Assembly (NCBI RefSeq): GCF_037026715.1 | Contig: NZ_JBANCG010000009.1 | Span: 149,002-213,001 of the forward strand | DNA from: Breoghania sp037026715 | Lineage (GTDB): Bacteria > Pseudomonadota > Alphaproteobacteria > Rhizobiales > Stappiaceae | Length of the DNA: 64,000 nucleotides | Reading direction: 5' to 3' | Shown here: positions 51,583 to 63,527 of the stretch, piece after piece | Position numbering within the stretch: the first letter of the stretch is position 1 | Layout of the letters: each line of letters starts with the position of its first letter | Notes under the pieces: model-generated | Told to the model about the DNA's origin: nothing | The model's database searches: none | Seen by the model: the letters and a program-made list of their open reading frames with translations, nothing else | Position numbers and translations under genes: made by a program

Positions 51583-52833
51583 ATGGCCCGACTGGTAATG
51601 AAGTTCGGCGGTACGTCCGTCGCCAATCTCGACCGAATCCGCAATGTGGCCCGACATGTCAAACGGGAGGTGGATGCGGGCAATCAGGTCGCTGTCGTCG
51701 TCTCCGCCATGGCGGGCAAGACGAACGAGCTGGTGGACCTGTGCCGGGAGGCTTCCCGGCTGCACGACGCCCGCGAATACGATGCCATCGTCTCCTCTGG
51801 CGAACAGGTGAGCGCCGGGCTTCTGGCGATCGTGCTTCAGGACATGGGCGTCGACGCGCGGTCCTGGCTCGGCTGGCAGATCGCGGTTCACACCGACAGC
51901 GCCCACGGCGCGGCGAGGATCACCGAGATCGACGGCGACAAGCTCATCGAGCGGCTGGAGATCGGGCAGGTCGCGGTCGTGGCCGGCTTCCAGGGCATCT
52001 CGCCGGACAACCGCATCGCGACGCTCGGACGCGGTGGGTCGGACACCAGCGCGGTGGCGGTGGCGGCCGCGATCAAGGCGGACCGCTGCGATATCTACAC
52101 GGATGTGGACGGTGTCTACACGACCGATCCGCGCATTGTGCCGAAGGCACGTCGGCTCGACCGCATCTCCTTTGAGGAAATGCTGGAAATGGCTTCGCTC
52201 GGCGCCAAGGTGTTGCAGGTGCGCTCCGTCGAGCTTGCCATGGTGCATGGCGTGCGCACCTTCGTGCGCTCCTCCTTCGATGACCCGGACGCGCCGCAGG
52301 TGGGCGTCGACAACCTGCCCCCGGGCACCCTTATTTGCGACGAGGACGAGATCGTGGAACAGCAAGTCGTCACCGGCATCGCCTTTTCCAAGGACGAAGC
52401 GCAGATTTCCATCCGCAACGTGCCGGACCGGCCGGGCGTGGCGGCCACGGTGTTCGGGCCGCTTTCCGACGCCAACATCAATGTCGACATGATCGTCCAG
52501 AACATCTCGCCGGACGGCTCCACCACCGACATCACCTTTACCGTGCCGCAGACCGACTACGACCGCGCCATGAAGGTGCTGGAAGACGGCCGCGCGGAGC
52601 TGCAGTTTGGTGTGCTCGAAGGGGCGACCGATGTGGTAAAGGTATCGGTCATTGGTGTCGGCATGCGCAGCCATGCGGGTGTGGCCGCGCAATGCTTCCG
52701 CGGACTGGCGGACAAGGGGATCAATATTCGCGCGATCACCACGTCCGAGATCAAGATTTCCGTTCTTATCGATTCCGCCTATACCGAACTTGCGGTGCGG
52801 ACTTTGCATTCGCTATACGGGCTCGACGGATAG
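51583..52833 (+). CDS. lysC: aspartate kinase
   Basis: First enzyme of the aspartate pathway to lysine, threonine and methionine, 416 residues. The kinase domain starts MARLVMKFGGTSVANLDRIRN, with SSGEQVSAGLLA and RGGSDTSAVAVAAAI binding aspartate and ATP. Two C-terminal ACT domains (from about residue 270) contain the lysine/threonine feedback site (SIRNVPDRPGVAATVFGPLSDANINVDMIVQN). I set the start at 51583, the conserved MARLVMKFGG; the ATG at 51562 is less like family members. No ribosome site is obvious. ptsP follows on the same strand. Confidence 0.97.
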   Translation: MARLVMKFGGTSVANLDRIRNVARHVKREVDAGNQVAVVVSAMAGKTNELVDLCREASRLHDAREYDAIVSSGEQVSAGLLAIVLQDMGVDARSWLGWQIAVHTDSAHGAARITEIDGDKLIERLEIGQVAVVAGFQGISPDNRIATLGRGGSDTSAVAVAAAIKADRCDIYTDVDGVYTTDPRIVPKARRLDRISFEEMLEMASLGAKVLQVRSVELAMVHGVRTFVRSSFDDPDAPQVGVDNLPPGTLICDEDEIVEQQVVTGIAFSKDEAQISIRNVPDRPGVAATVFGPLSDANINVDMIVQNISPDGSTTDITFTVPQTDYDRAMKVLEDGRAELQFGVLEGATDVVKVSVIGVGMRSHAGVAAQCFRGLADKGINIRAITTSEIKISVLIDSAYTELAVRTLHSLYGLDG

Positions 52834-52944
52834 TGGATCGCTTCGCCCGCCTGGCAGGCTGATTGGAGACCCGGTAGCCGTCTGTGTGGCCGGGTCGGCG
52901 CATGCGGCAGACTGCCGATCCGAAACAGGGGGAGTTGGCGGAGG

Positions 52945-55218
52945 ATGAGGGACAGTTCCGCCGGTCCACGCGTGCTGCTGCGCCGCCTTCGAGAGGTCAT
53001 GGCGGTGCCGAGCGGCGCTCAGGAGCGGCTCGACCAGATCGTTCGGCACATCGCGTCCAACGTGGTGGCCGAAGTGTGCTCGGTCTACATCCTGCGCGCA
53101 GACGGTCTCCTCGAACTCTACGCGACAGAGGGCCTCAATCCGAGCGCCGTCCACCACACCAGCCTCGCGGTGAACGAGGGCCTCGTCGGCCTGATTGCGG
53201 CTGAAGCCCGCCCCCTCAATCTCCCCAACGCCCAGGCCCATCCGTCCTTCGCCTACCGGCCGGAGACGGGCGAGGAGATCTATCACTCCTTCCTGGGTGT
53301 GCCGATTCTGCGGGCCGGGCGTACGCTCGGCGTTCTCGTCGTGCAGAACAAGGCCCACCGGACCTATTCGGAAGACGAGGTCGAGGCGCTGCAGACGACC
53401 GCGATGGTGATTGCGGAAATGCTGGCCGCCGGCGAGCTTGAGGCGATTTCCAATGTCGGCGCCCGGCTCGACCTGACGCGTCCGCTGCATCTGGAGGGCG
53501 TCGCTCTTTGCGACGGCGTCGGCCTGGGGCATGCGATGCTGCATGAACCGCGCGTCGTCGTCACCAATCTCATCGCGGAGAATACCGACGACGAACTGCA
53601 GCGGCTCACCAGGGCGGTTGAGGACATGCGGCTGTCGCTCGACAACATGCTCGAGCGCGGCGACGGCGCCACCCCGGTGGGCGAATACCGCGAAGTTCTC
53701 GAAGCCTACCGGATGTTCGCCTACGACCGCGGCTGGATCCGCAAGATCGAGGAGGCGATCCGCAACGGCCTGACGGCGGAAGCCGCGGTGGAGAAAGTGC
53801 AGAGCGACAACCGCGCCCGCATGCTGCGCCAGACCGATCCGTATCTGCGCGAGCGGCTGCATGATTTCGACGATCTCGCCAACCGGCTGATGCGCGAACT
53901 GATGGGCCGCCCGCACGGGCCCGACGGGCAGGAGCTGCCCAAGGACGCCATCATCGTCGCGCGCAACATGGGTGCGGCCGAGCTTCTCGACTATGACCGC
54001 GACAGCATTCGCGGTCTGGTGCTGGAGGAGGGCGGGCCGACGAGCCATGTCTCCATCGTTGCGCGCGCACTCGGCATCGCGACCGTCGGTCTCGTCTCCG
54101 ACATCGTGTCGCTGGTGGAAGCCGGCGACGCGGTGATCGTCGACGGCGAAACCGGCCATGTGCACCTGCGTCCGCCTTCGGACGTGGAAAACGCCTATGC
54201 CGAAAAGGTCCGCTTCCGGGCCCGTCGGCAGGCGCAGTACAGGCGTTTGCGCAACAAGCCGGCCGTCACGCGCGACGGCAAGCCGATCACGATGATGCTC
54301 AATGCGGGGCTGCTGGTCGACCTGCCGCATATGGACGAATCGGGCGCGAGCGGCATCGGGCTCTTCCGCACCGAACTGCAGTTCATGATCGCCTCGACCT
54401 TCCCGCGCATGAAGGAGCAGATGCGGTTCTATTCGACCGTGCTCGACGCGGCGGGCAACCGGCCGGTGACTTTCCGCTCGCTCGATATCGGCGGCGACAA
54501 GGTGTTGCCTTACCTGCGCTCCATCCAGGAAGAAAATCCGGCCATGGGCTGGCGGGCGATCCGGCTCGGGCTCGACCGGCCGGGCCTGTTGCGCACGCAG
54601 CTTCGCGCGCTCCTGAGCGCCGCGGGCGGGCGCGAGTTGCGGCTGATGTTCCCGATGGTCTCCGACGTTTCGGAGTTCCATGAGGCCAAGTCGATGGTGG
54701 AGCGCGAGATCAGCCATCTGCGCCGGCACGAGCGGCCGGTTCCCGCGGCCATCAAGCTCGGCGTGATGATCGAGGTCCCCTCGCTGCTGTTCCAGCTCGA
54801 CGAGCTGTTCGCCGCCGTCGACTTCGCCTCCGTTGGCTCCAACGACCTCTTTCAGTTCTTCACTGCTGTCGATCGCGGCAACACGCGGGTTGCCGACCGT
54901 TTCGACACGCTCAACGTCGCGTTCCTGCGGGCGTTGAAGTCGATCGTCGACAGAGCCCGGGCGGCGGATGTGCCGGTGGCGCTTTGCGGCGAGCTGGCCG
55001 GGCGTCCGCTGGAGGCGATGGCCTTGCTGGCGCTGGGTTTTGAGACCATATCGATGTCGCCATCAGCCGTCGGGCCGGTGAAGTCGATGGTGCGGGGGCT
55101 CGACGTCGGGCGTCTGCGTGAGCGGCTGCTGGCCCGCATGGGACCGGAAAACCGCGAGGACGGCGCTGTGCGCAGCCTTCTGCGCGAGTTCGCCAAGGAG
55201 CACGGTGTCCCGTTGTAA
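52945..55218 (+). CDS. ptsP: phosphoenolpyruvate-protein phosphotransferase, nitrogen PTS (EI-Ntr)
   Basis: First enzyme of the nitrogen phosphotransfer chain, 757 residues, passing phosphate from PEP to NPr (PtsO) and on to EIIA-Ntr (PtsN). An N-terminal GAF domain spans about 20-155 (LEAIVRHI-like QIVRHIASNVVAEVCSVYIL). The PTS N-terminal part follows, the mobile His domain carries His368 in EGGPTSHVSIVARALG, and the PEP-binding barrel has GIGLFRTELQFMIAS and the active Cys681 in VALCGELAG. The GAF domain may bind glutamine. It follows lysC by 111 bases. Partner genes ptsO and ptsN are not in the window. Confidence 0.96.
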   Translation: MRDSSAGPRVLLRRLREVMAVPSGAQERLDQIVRHIASNVVAEVCSVYILRADGLLELYATEGLNPSAVHHTSLAVNEGLVGLIAAEARPLNLPNAQAHPSFAYRPETGEEIYHSFLGVPILRAGRTLGVLVVQNKAHRTYSEDEVEALQTTAMVIAEMLAAGELEAISNVGARLDLTRPLHLEGVALCDGVGLGHAMLHEPRVVVTNLIAENTDDELQRLTRAVEDMRLSLDNMLERGDGATPVGEYREVLEAYRMFAYDRGWIRKIEEAIRNGLTAEAAVEKVQSDNRARMLRQTDPYLRERLHDFDDLANRLMRELMGRPHGPDGQELPKDAIIVARNMGAAELLDYDRDSIRGLVLEEGGPTSHVSIVARALGIATVGLVSDIVSLVEAGDAVIVDGETGHVHLRPPSDVENAYAEKVRFRARRQAQYRRLRNKPAVTRDGKPITMMLNAGLLVDLPHMDESGASGIGLFRTELQFMIASTFPRMKEQMRFYSTVLDAAGNRPVTFRSLDIGGDKVLPYLRSIQEENPAMGWRAIRLGLDRPGLLRTQLRALLSAAGGRELRLMFPMVSDVSEFHEAKSMVEREISHLRRHERPVPAAIKLGVMIEVPSLLFQLDELFAAVDFASVGSNDLFQFFTAVDRGNTRVADRFDTLNVAFLRALKSIVDRARAADVPVALCGELAGRPLEAMALLALGFETISMSPSAVGPVKSMVRGLDVGRLRERLLARMGPENREDGAVRSLLREFAKEHGVPL

Positions 55219-55326
55219 CGAGGCTGCCGGAAGGCCCGGCGCCCGGTTTTGCCGTGCGCGGCCGGTCCGCATCTATCCCTCGCATGCCCGATCCCTTGAA
55301 TCATTTCTGTTTGGAGTTGTCGCGCG

Positions 55327-56403
55327 ATGCTGGCGCAGGAAAGACTGGACGGCCTTCTGGACCGTTTTGCCGAAATAGAGGCCCGGATGTCCTCCAATCC
55401 GGATCCTGCGACCTATGTCCGGCTCTCGCGTGACTATGCGGACCTGGAACCCGTCGTGGCGATGATCCGTCAGTTGCGTCACGCCGAGGCGGATCTGGCG
55501 GGCGCGCAGGAGCTGCTCGACGATCCCGGTTCCGACCGGGAGATGCGGGAGCTCGCGGAAATCGAGCGCGAGGAACTGGCTGAGCGGGTCGAGGCGCTTT
55601 CGCAAGAACTGAGGCTTGCGCTTCTGCCCAAGGATGCGGCGGATGCCGGCAGTGCCGTTCTGGAAGTGCGGGCGGGCACCGGCGGCGACGAGGCGGCGCT
55701 CTTTGCGGGCGACCTCTTCCGCATGTACCAGCGCTATGCGGAGACGCGGGGCTGGAAGGTGGAGGTTCTTTCGGCGAGCGAGGGCGAGGTCGGCGGTTAC
55801 AAGGAAGTGATTGCCTCGGTCGAAGGCAGCGGCGTGTTCGCGCGCCTGAAGTTCGAATCGGGCGTCCATCGCGTTCAGCGCGTGCCGGTGACCGAATCGG
55901 GCGGGCGCATCCATACCTCGGCGGCGACAGTGGCCGTGTTGCCGGAGGCGCAGGAAGTCGACATCGAGATCCGGCCGGAGGATATCCGCATCGACACCAT
56001 GCGCGCATCGGGGGCTGGCGGCCAGCACGTCAACACCACCGATTCCGCCGTCCGCATCACCCACCTGCCGACCGGCATCGTCGTCACCTCGGCGGAAAAG
56101 TCCCAGCACCAGAACCGCGCCAAGGCGATGACCGTGCTGCGCGCCCGGCTGCTCGACATGGAACGCGAGAAGGCGGCGAGCGAACGCTCCGAGGCCCGGC
56201 GCGGGCAGGTCGGTTCCGGCGACCGCTCCGAGCGCATTCGCACCTACAATTTCCCGCAAGGGCGCGTCACCGATCATCGCATCGGCCTGACGCTCTACAA
56301 GCTCGATCAGGTGATCTCCGGGGAGGCGCTGGACGAGGTGATCGACCCGCTCATCACCGAGCACCAGGCGGCGCTGCTGGCGGCCGACGCGGGAGAGGCG
56401 TAA
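55327..56403 (+). CDS. prfA: peptide chain release factor 1
   Basis: Release factor of 358 residues that ends translation at UAA and UAG. The GGQ catalytic motif is Gly231-Gly232-Gln233 in ASGAGGQHVNTTDSAVRI. The anticodon-like PxT is in RVPVTESGGRIHTSAA. The methylated Gln is modified by PrmC, encoded next. The stop codon TAA abuts the GTG of prmC, so the two are coupled. Confidence 0.97.
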   Translation: MLAQERLDGLLDRFAEIEARMSSNPDPATYVRLSRDYADLEPVVAMIRQLRHAEADLAGAQELLDDPGSDREMRELAEIEREELAERVEALSQELRLALLPKDAADAGSAVLEVRAGTGGDEAALFAGDLFRMYQRYAETRGWKVEVLSASEGEVGGYKEVIASVEGSGVFARLKFESGVHRVQRVPVTESGGRIHTSAATVAVLPEAQEVDIEIRPEDIRIDTMRASGAGGQHVNTTDSAVRITHLPTGIVVTSAEKSQHQNRAKAMTVLRARLLDMEREKAASERSEARRGQVGSGDRSERIRTYNFPQGRVTDHRIGLTLYKLDQVISGEALDEVIDPLITEHQAALLAADAGEA

Positions 56404-57276
56404 GTGGCAGCGCAGGCGAAGCCCGTCGTGGGTGCGGCCTATCGCCGGGTCCGCGACGCGCTGCGTGCCGCCGGGCTCGCGAGCCCCGAGACAGATGCCC
56501 GTCTGCTGGTGGCCGATGCGACTGGACTTGCGCCGGCGCGGCTGGTTCTCGAGGAAGGCCGGTCGCTCAGCGATGCCGAGGCCGAACGGCTGGAAGCCCA
56601 TCTCGCCGCCCGTCTTCAACGCATGCCGGTGGGCCGTATCATCGGCCGTCGCGCGTTCTGGGGGCTCGATTTCGAGCTGACGCCGGAAACGCTGGAGCCG
56701 AGGTCCGATACCGAGACGCTGATCGAGGCGGCTCTCGATTTCATCGACCAGACGGGCGGGCGCGAACGAGCCTTGCGGATCGTTGACCTGGGCACGGGAA
56801 CGGGGGCGATCCTCGTCGCTCTTCTCAGCGAATTGCCGAATGCGTGGGGGCTGGCGAGCGATATCCAGCCCGGCGCGCTGCACGCAGCGCGGCGAAATGC
56901 CGCACGAAACGGCGTCGCGAATCGCGCGGCATTTGTCTGCATGTCATGGATGGATGCGGTTGCGGGGGAGTGGGATCTGATCGTTTCCAATCCGCCCTAC
57001 ATTCCCACCGCGGTGATCGCGGAACTGGAGCCGGAAGTGCGTGCGCACGATCCTCTTGCGGCGCTCGACGGTGGTCCCGACGGACTTCTGCCCTATCGCG
57101 AGATTGCGGCGGTTTCGGCGAGACTTCTGCGCCCCGTGGATGCGGCGCTGATGGTCGAAATCGGCTACGATCAGGCCGCCGACGTGATGGGGATTTGTCG
57201 GGAGGCGGGCTTTCACCAACTGGACATCCGGCACGATCTGGCACAGCGTGACCGGGTCGTCGTGGCCCGTAGATGA
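56404..57276 (+). CDS. prmC: peptide chain release factor N5-glutamine methyltransferase
   Basis: SAM-dependent enzyme of 290 residues that methylates the GGQ glutamine of release factors, which speeds termination. The NPPY motif is at 196-199 in IVSNPPYIPTAVIAELEPEVR; the SAM site is IVDLGTGTGAILVALLSELP. The start is the GTG at 56404, directly after the prfA stop. The pair is the classic prfA-prmC operon. Confidence 0.96.
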   Translation: MAAQAKPVVGAAYRRVRDALRAAGLASPETDARLLVADATGLAPARLVLEEGRSLSDAEAERLEAHLAARLQRMPVGRIIGRRAFWGLDFELTPETLEPRSDTETLIEAALDFIDQTGGRERALRIVDLGTGTGAILVALLSELPNAWGLASDIQPGALHAARRNAARNGVANRAAFVCMSWMDAVAGEWDLIVSNPPYIPTAVIAELEPEVRAHDPLAALDGGPDGLLPYREIAAVSARLLRPVDAALMVEIGYDQAADVMGICREAGFHQLDIRHDLAQRDRVVVARR

Positions 57277-57673
57277 GCGCGCAAGGCAGCCTGCGGGTTG
57301 CCATTGAAAATTGCGCTTGGATTTATCGGGCGAAGGGGCTACGGTCGGCACGCCGAGGCGCCAGGACGCCGGTCAATCCGCTTGGCACGATTGCCAGCCG
57401 GGCTGGGGAATAGCCGATGACCGGTGGCGCAATGGAATTCGGACCATGGTCCGGTTCCAGATTCGGTTCGCGGTGATGCGTTCATCGCCTGTCCGAGACA
57501 GCGGAATGTCAGAGACCACCGATACTCGGGATGGACCGATTGCTCGGGCCTTCCCGCACGCTGGTTAGCGGCAACGGGGACAGATCTCCGGTGCCGGGTT
57601 TCACCCCCCTTTGGGTTCGGTCGAAAAGCCGATGCACATGCACGGCAAGCCGCTCTGAAGAGATAACGGCAGT
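57277..57673. other. intergenic region before the DUF4167 gene
   Basis: No credible gene. A weak promoter candidate reads toward the DUF4167 gene: CTTGGA (57316-57321), 17 bases, CTACGG (57339-57344). I see no hairpin with a T tract after prmC. Confidence 0.35.
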
Positions 57674-58462
57674 ATGAGACAAAACAATCAGAACAAGCGT
57701 TTGCGCGGACGTGGCCGCAAGGGCCCGAATCCGCTGACCCGGTCGTTCGAATCGAACGGTCCGGATGTGAAGATCCGCGGAACCGCTATGCACATCGCGG
57801 AGAAGTATCAACAGCTCGCTCGCGATGCGATGGTTTCCGGCGACCGCATCATGGCGGAAAACTACCTCCAGCACGCCGAGCATTATTCGCGCATTGTCGC
57901 CGCGGCGCAGGCGCAGACGAATACTCCGGTTACCCAGTCGCGGTCCTTCAACGACGACGACGATGAGGATGCCGACGAGCAGACGGTCGAGACGCCGCCG
58001 GTCGCCGCCAAGCCGCGCGTGATGCCGGAAGATGCGCCGCAGCCCTTCGTCGATCGCATGCCCGGCATCGACGCCAAGAACGGCGGGACCTCCGAAGAGC
58101 GTTCGGCGCGCGCGGAAGCCAACGGCGAGGCCAAGGACGAGGAAAAGCCGACGGAAAAGGCGCCGGCCCGTGCGGCCCGCTCTCCGCGCCGCACGTCCTC
58201 GAAGGCTGGGGCCGCCAAGAGCGCGGCGAAGGCTCCTGAAAAGGATGCCGGTAACGCAGATGCCGCCGCGGCCGGCAACGGTTCTGGCGAAAATGGCGGA
58301 TCCGGCGACAACGGATCGGGCGAGGAAGGCGAGGAGCCGGCACGTCCGCGCCGCCGCGCCCGTGGCGCCCGCGGCCGCAATGTCCGCCGGCCCTCGGCCA
58401 ATGCGGGCGATCAGGATGCCGGCAGCGGCGAGAACGCGGCGACGGAAGCCACCGAAGCCTGA
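57674..58462 (+). CDS. DUF4167 domain protein
   Basis: Protein of 262 residues. The conserved N-terminal domain (about 1-80) has RLRGRGRKGPNPLTRSFESN, GTAMHIAEKYQQLARDAM and GDRIMAENYLQHAEHYSRI, the DUF4167 signature restricted to alphaproteobacteria. The rest is Ala-, Glu- and Lys-rich and disordered and ends in a basic Arg-rich stretch (ARPRRRARGARGRNVRR). The basic ends suggest nucleic-acid or ribosome binding. Function is unknown. It lies between prmC and clpB, with a terminator after it. Confidence 0.87.
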   Translation: MRQNNQNKRLRGRGRKGPNPLTRSFESNGPDVKIRGTAMHIAEKYQQLARDAMVSGDRIMAENYLQHAEHYSRIVAAAQAQTNTPVTQSRSFNDDDDEDADEQTVETPPVAAKPRVMPEDAPQPFVDRMPGIDAKNGGTSEERSARAEANGEAKDEEKPTEKAPARAARSPRRTSSKAGAAKSAAKAPEKDAGNADAAAAGNGSGENGGSGDNGSGEEGEEPARPRRRARGARGRNVRRPSANAGDQDAGSGENAATEATEA

Positions 58463-58528
58463 CCCGCGCGCAGGCGCGGCAGCCTGCCGGCCAGCGTGCG
58501 GACCACTGCCGTTATTGAAATGACGAAG

Positions 58529-58553
58529 CCCGCGGTATCTGCCGCGGGTTTTT
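58529..58553 (+). terminator. rho-independent terminator after DUF4167 gene
   Basis: CCCGCGG (58529-58535) pairs with CCGCGGG (58542-58548), loop TATCTG, followed by TTTTTGTTTTTG. Confidence 0.9.
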
Positions 58554-58604
58554 GTTTTTGTCCGCCGAATTCGTCGCAAAACGCAGGGCGGGTCGGCGGC
58601 CCCC

Positions 58605-58632
58605 TTTTTGTTGTCAATCTGCAACACTATAT
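58605..58632 (+). promoter_or_regulatory. candidate clpB promoter
   Basis: TTTTTG (58605-58610), 16 bases, CTATAT (58627-58632). The -10 equals the rhizobial consensus and the -35 is poor. It does not match a heat-shock (RpoH) promoter well, so stress control of clpB is not shown here. Confidence 0.4.
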
Positions 58633-58851
58633 CCAGTTCGCGGCTTGGGAGCGGGCCTTGTGCGATCCCGCGCAAGATCGGCTTTCCAGTATTGCGATCC
58701 CGGGCGGTGTTCCCTCGTTCAGGCCGTTGGGCCTGCAGCAAGGACATCGGCGCCGGGAGGCGAGAAAAGTCGCGCGAGGGCCAATGCGGCCTCGCCCTGT
58801 CCGATTTCGCAGGTCATGCTTCGGGTGGCGCTGCGGCGAGGAGGTTTGACA

Positions 58852-61470
<2,619 letters not shown>

Positions 61471-61495
61471 CCGGCCTTTGCCGACGAGGATAAGG

Positions 61496-61522
61496 AAAAG
61501 GCGGCTTTCGGGCCGCCTTTTT
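61496..61522 (+). terminator. rho-independent terminator after clpB
   Basis: AAAAGGCGGC (61496-61505) pairs with GCCGCCTTTT (61512-61521), loop TTTCGG. A T run follows. On the other strand it could also stop the convergent M23 gene. Confidence 0.85.
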
Positions 61523-61583
61523 CGTGTCTGCGGGAGCCTATGCTTGAGCGCGTGCCCCAGCGCCAGTCGGCTTTGGGAAAGCT

Positions 61584-63527
61584 CTAGCGCGAGGCGATGC
61601 GGTTCTGGATCGGACCGCTGCGTTCGAGCAGTGCGTCGATGCGATCGCGTTCTCGCTCGAAGCTCGCGAGCATCTCGCCTTCCAGGACGCGTCCGCGAGG
61701 GAGCTTGATGCGGTTGGGGTCCACGAACTTCTCGTTGATGCGGACTTCGTAGTGCACGTGCGGACCGGTGGAGCGGCCGGTCGACCCGACATAGCCGATC
61801 ACCTGACCCTGCTTGACGTGCACGCCCGGCTCGATGCCCTTGGCGATCGCCTGCTGATGGCCGTAGCCGGTCTCGTAGCCGTTGGCATGGCGAATGAGCG
61901 TGAAGCGGCCGTAGCCCGAGCTCCACCCTGCCTTCTCCACGACGCCGTCACCGGTCGCGTGGATCGGGGTGCCGCGCGGAGCCGCCCAATCGACGCCGGA
62001 GTGGAACTTCACGAAGCCGAGGATCGGATGCCGTCGCTTGCCGAACGGCGAGCTCACGCGGCCGCCGACGATGGGCTTGCGCGTCAGGAACTTCTTCGCG
62101 CTGCGGCCTTCTTCATCATAGAAATCGACGGATCCGTCGTCCGGCGTGCGGAAGCGATAGAAGTGATGCGTCTCGTTGCCGACCTTCAGCGAGGTGTAGA
62201 GAATTTCCGGCGGCTGACGGTTGTCCGGCTGGTCGAGGGAATAGAAGACTTCCAGCTGGTCCCCGAGCTTCACGCGGGAATTGTAGTCCACGTCATAGGA
62301 GAAGATATGGACCAGATCCTCGATCAGCGGCTCGGGCAGGCCGTTGTCGAGACCGGTCTGGTAGAGCGCGGTGTAGAGCGAGGGTGTCGGGCCGGAGAGC
62401 GTCATGCGATCGGCGGCGGCAAAGGCGTCGGGCATGAGCGTCGTCGGTGCGGCGGCGGCGACGTAGTGGCCCTCGTCGGAGAGAGCGACCGTGCCCTGGT
62501 GGACCTGATCGACATAGATGGATACCCGCTCCACTCGCATGTCGCCGGTGTCGTCGTCCGGGCTCTTGCCGATGCGAACGCGCTGGCCGGGCTGTACCTC
62601 GTCAATGTTGTAGTCGTCGGCGAAGCGCGCGGCGATTTCCTCCGCCTCGTCCTCGCTCGCCTCGTTGTCGAGCAGAACCGCCTTCAGCGATGTCTTCTCG
62701 CGGATCGGTACGATCCGCTCCTCCATCTCGGAGTAGGCGGGATTGTCATCCGTCTTGGAAACGAAAGAGACGTTCTCCGCCGCGATGCGAACCGAGAGGT
62801 TCGACAGGGCGCTTTGCTGGGCGAGGTCGAAGTCGAAGCGGCCGGGGTCTACGACGGGCAGGGAGGCGACCTCGGCCTTGTCGTCGGAAAGGAACCGACC
62901 GGAGTCGCGCACGGTGCGCTCGATCTCGGCGTCGTCGGCGGCGTCGGCCGTGTCGACCTTGATCTTGTTCACCGGAAAGTCGTGAACGGTGATGGTGACT
63001 TCGCCTTCCACGTGGGCGGCATAAATGGAGTCGCTGGTGCTGCGGTCGGGGAGCACGTCATTGTCGGAAACGAGCTTCAGCGGATTGAAAGGGGGAATCT
63101 TCAGCGCAATATCGTTGGAGCGTCGCGTCTCCAGCGTGGCGTTCACCAGCGCATAGGGCTTGGCCTGGATGTGGACCGCATCGCCCTCTCGCGTCAGCGT
63201 GTTCACCTGGATGACCTGTCGGGTGGCGAATTGCGAGTCGGCGCCGGTCATCCGATCGCCCTTCTGCGCCTTTCCTTCCTGCAGCGCCAGTTGCGCGGTT
63301 CCCGATGGCGTCGTCGCCGCCTCAACCGAATAGCGTCCGTCAAGTGCTGCGACCAGCGCGCCGCCGATCAGGAAGATGGACGTGAAACCCGTCAGAACGG
63401 TGCCTGTCAGCCAGCGCAGCGAAACCTCCCGCCGCGAGGGCGGGCCGCTGCGATCGTCGAAGGCAACCAGAGGCGGCTCGTTGCCGAGGTCGATCGTGGC
63501 CGGAGTGGGGTGGAAACCCATTTGCAT
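61584..63527 (-). CDS. M23-family metallopeptidase, membrane-anchored
   Basis: Envelope peptidase of 647 residues. A membrane helix near 40-62 (LTGTVLTGFTSIFLIGGALVAAL) anchors it with a short cytoplasmic head. A long periplasmic region is followed by an OapA/LysM-like part (FSYDVDYNSRVKLGDQLEVFYS) and the M23 domain at about 500-640. The zinc ligands are in KFHSGVDWAAPRGTPIHAT and GPHVHYEVRINEKF, with catalytic His in TGYGHQQAI. All are present, so it should cut peptidoglycan cross-links, unless used as an activator of amidases. It converges with clpB. Confidence 0.9.
   Translation of the reverse strand: MQMGFHPTPATIDLGNEPPLVAFDDRSGPPSRREVSLRWLTGTVLTGFTSIFLIGGALVAALDGRYSVEAATTPSGTAQLALQEGKAQKGDRMTGADSQFATRQVIQVNTLTREGDAVHIQAKPYALVNATLETRRSNDIALKIPPFNPLKLVSDNDVLPDRSTSDSIYAAHVEGEVTITVHDFPVNKIKVDTADAADDAEIERTVRDSGRFLSDDKAEVASLPVVDPGRFDFDLAQQSALSNLSVRIAAENVSFVSKTDDNPAYSEMEERIVPIREKTSLKAVLLDNEASEDEAEEIAARFADDYNIDEVQPGQRVRIGKSPDDDTGDMRVERVSIYVDQVHQGTVALSDEGHYVAAAAPTTLMPDAFAAADRMTLSGPTPSLYTALYQTGLDNGLPEPLIEDLVHIFSYDVDYNSRVKLGDQLEVFYSLDQPDNRQPPEILYTSLKVGNETHHFYRFRTPDDGSVDFYDEEGRSAKKFLTRKPIVGGRVSSPFGKRRHPILGFVKFHSGVDWAAPRGTPIHATGDGVVEKAGWSSGYGRFTLIRHANGYETGYGHQQAIAKGIEPGVHVKQGQVIGYVGSTGRSTGPHVHYEVRINEKFVDPNRIKLPRGRVLEGEMLASFERERDRIDALLERSGPIQNRIASR

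Larger units (their letters stand above)
58463..58851. other. intergenic region before clpB
   Basis: Apart from the terminator (58529-58553) and the promoter candidate (58605-58632), the 389-base gap shows no gene. The clpB leader would be about 210 bases long if that promoter is used. Confidence 0.4.

Noticed and set aside
52813..54729. 638-residue minus-strand frame
   Set aside because: It is antisense to ptsP, whose active-site motifs are complete. No protein-like pattern.
58605..58640. Heat-shock (RpoH) promoter before clpB
   Set aside because: The -35 and -10 do not fit the alphaproteobacterial RpoH form. The -10 fits the housekeeping form better.
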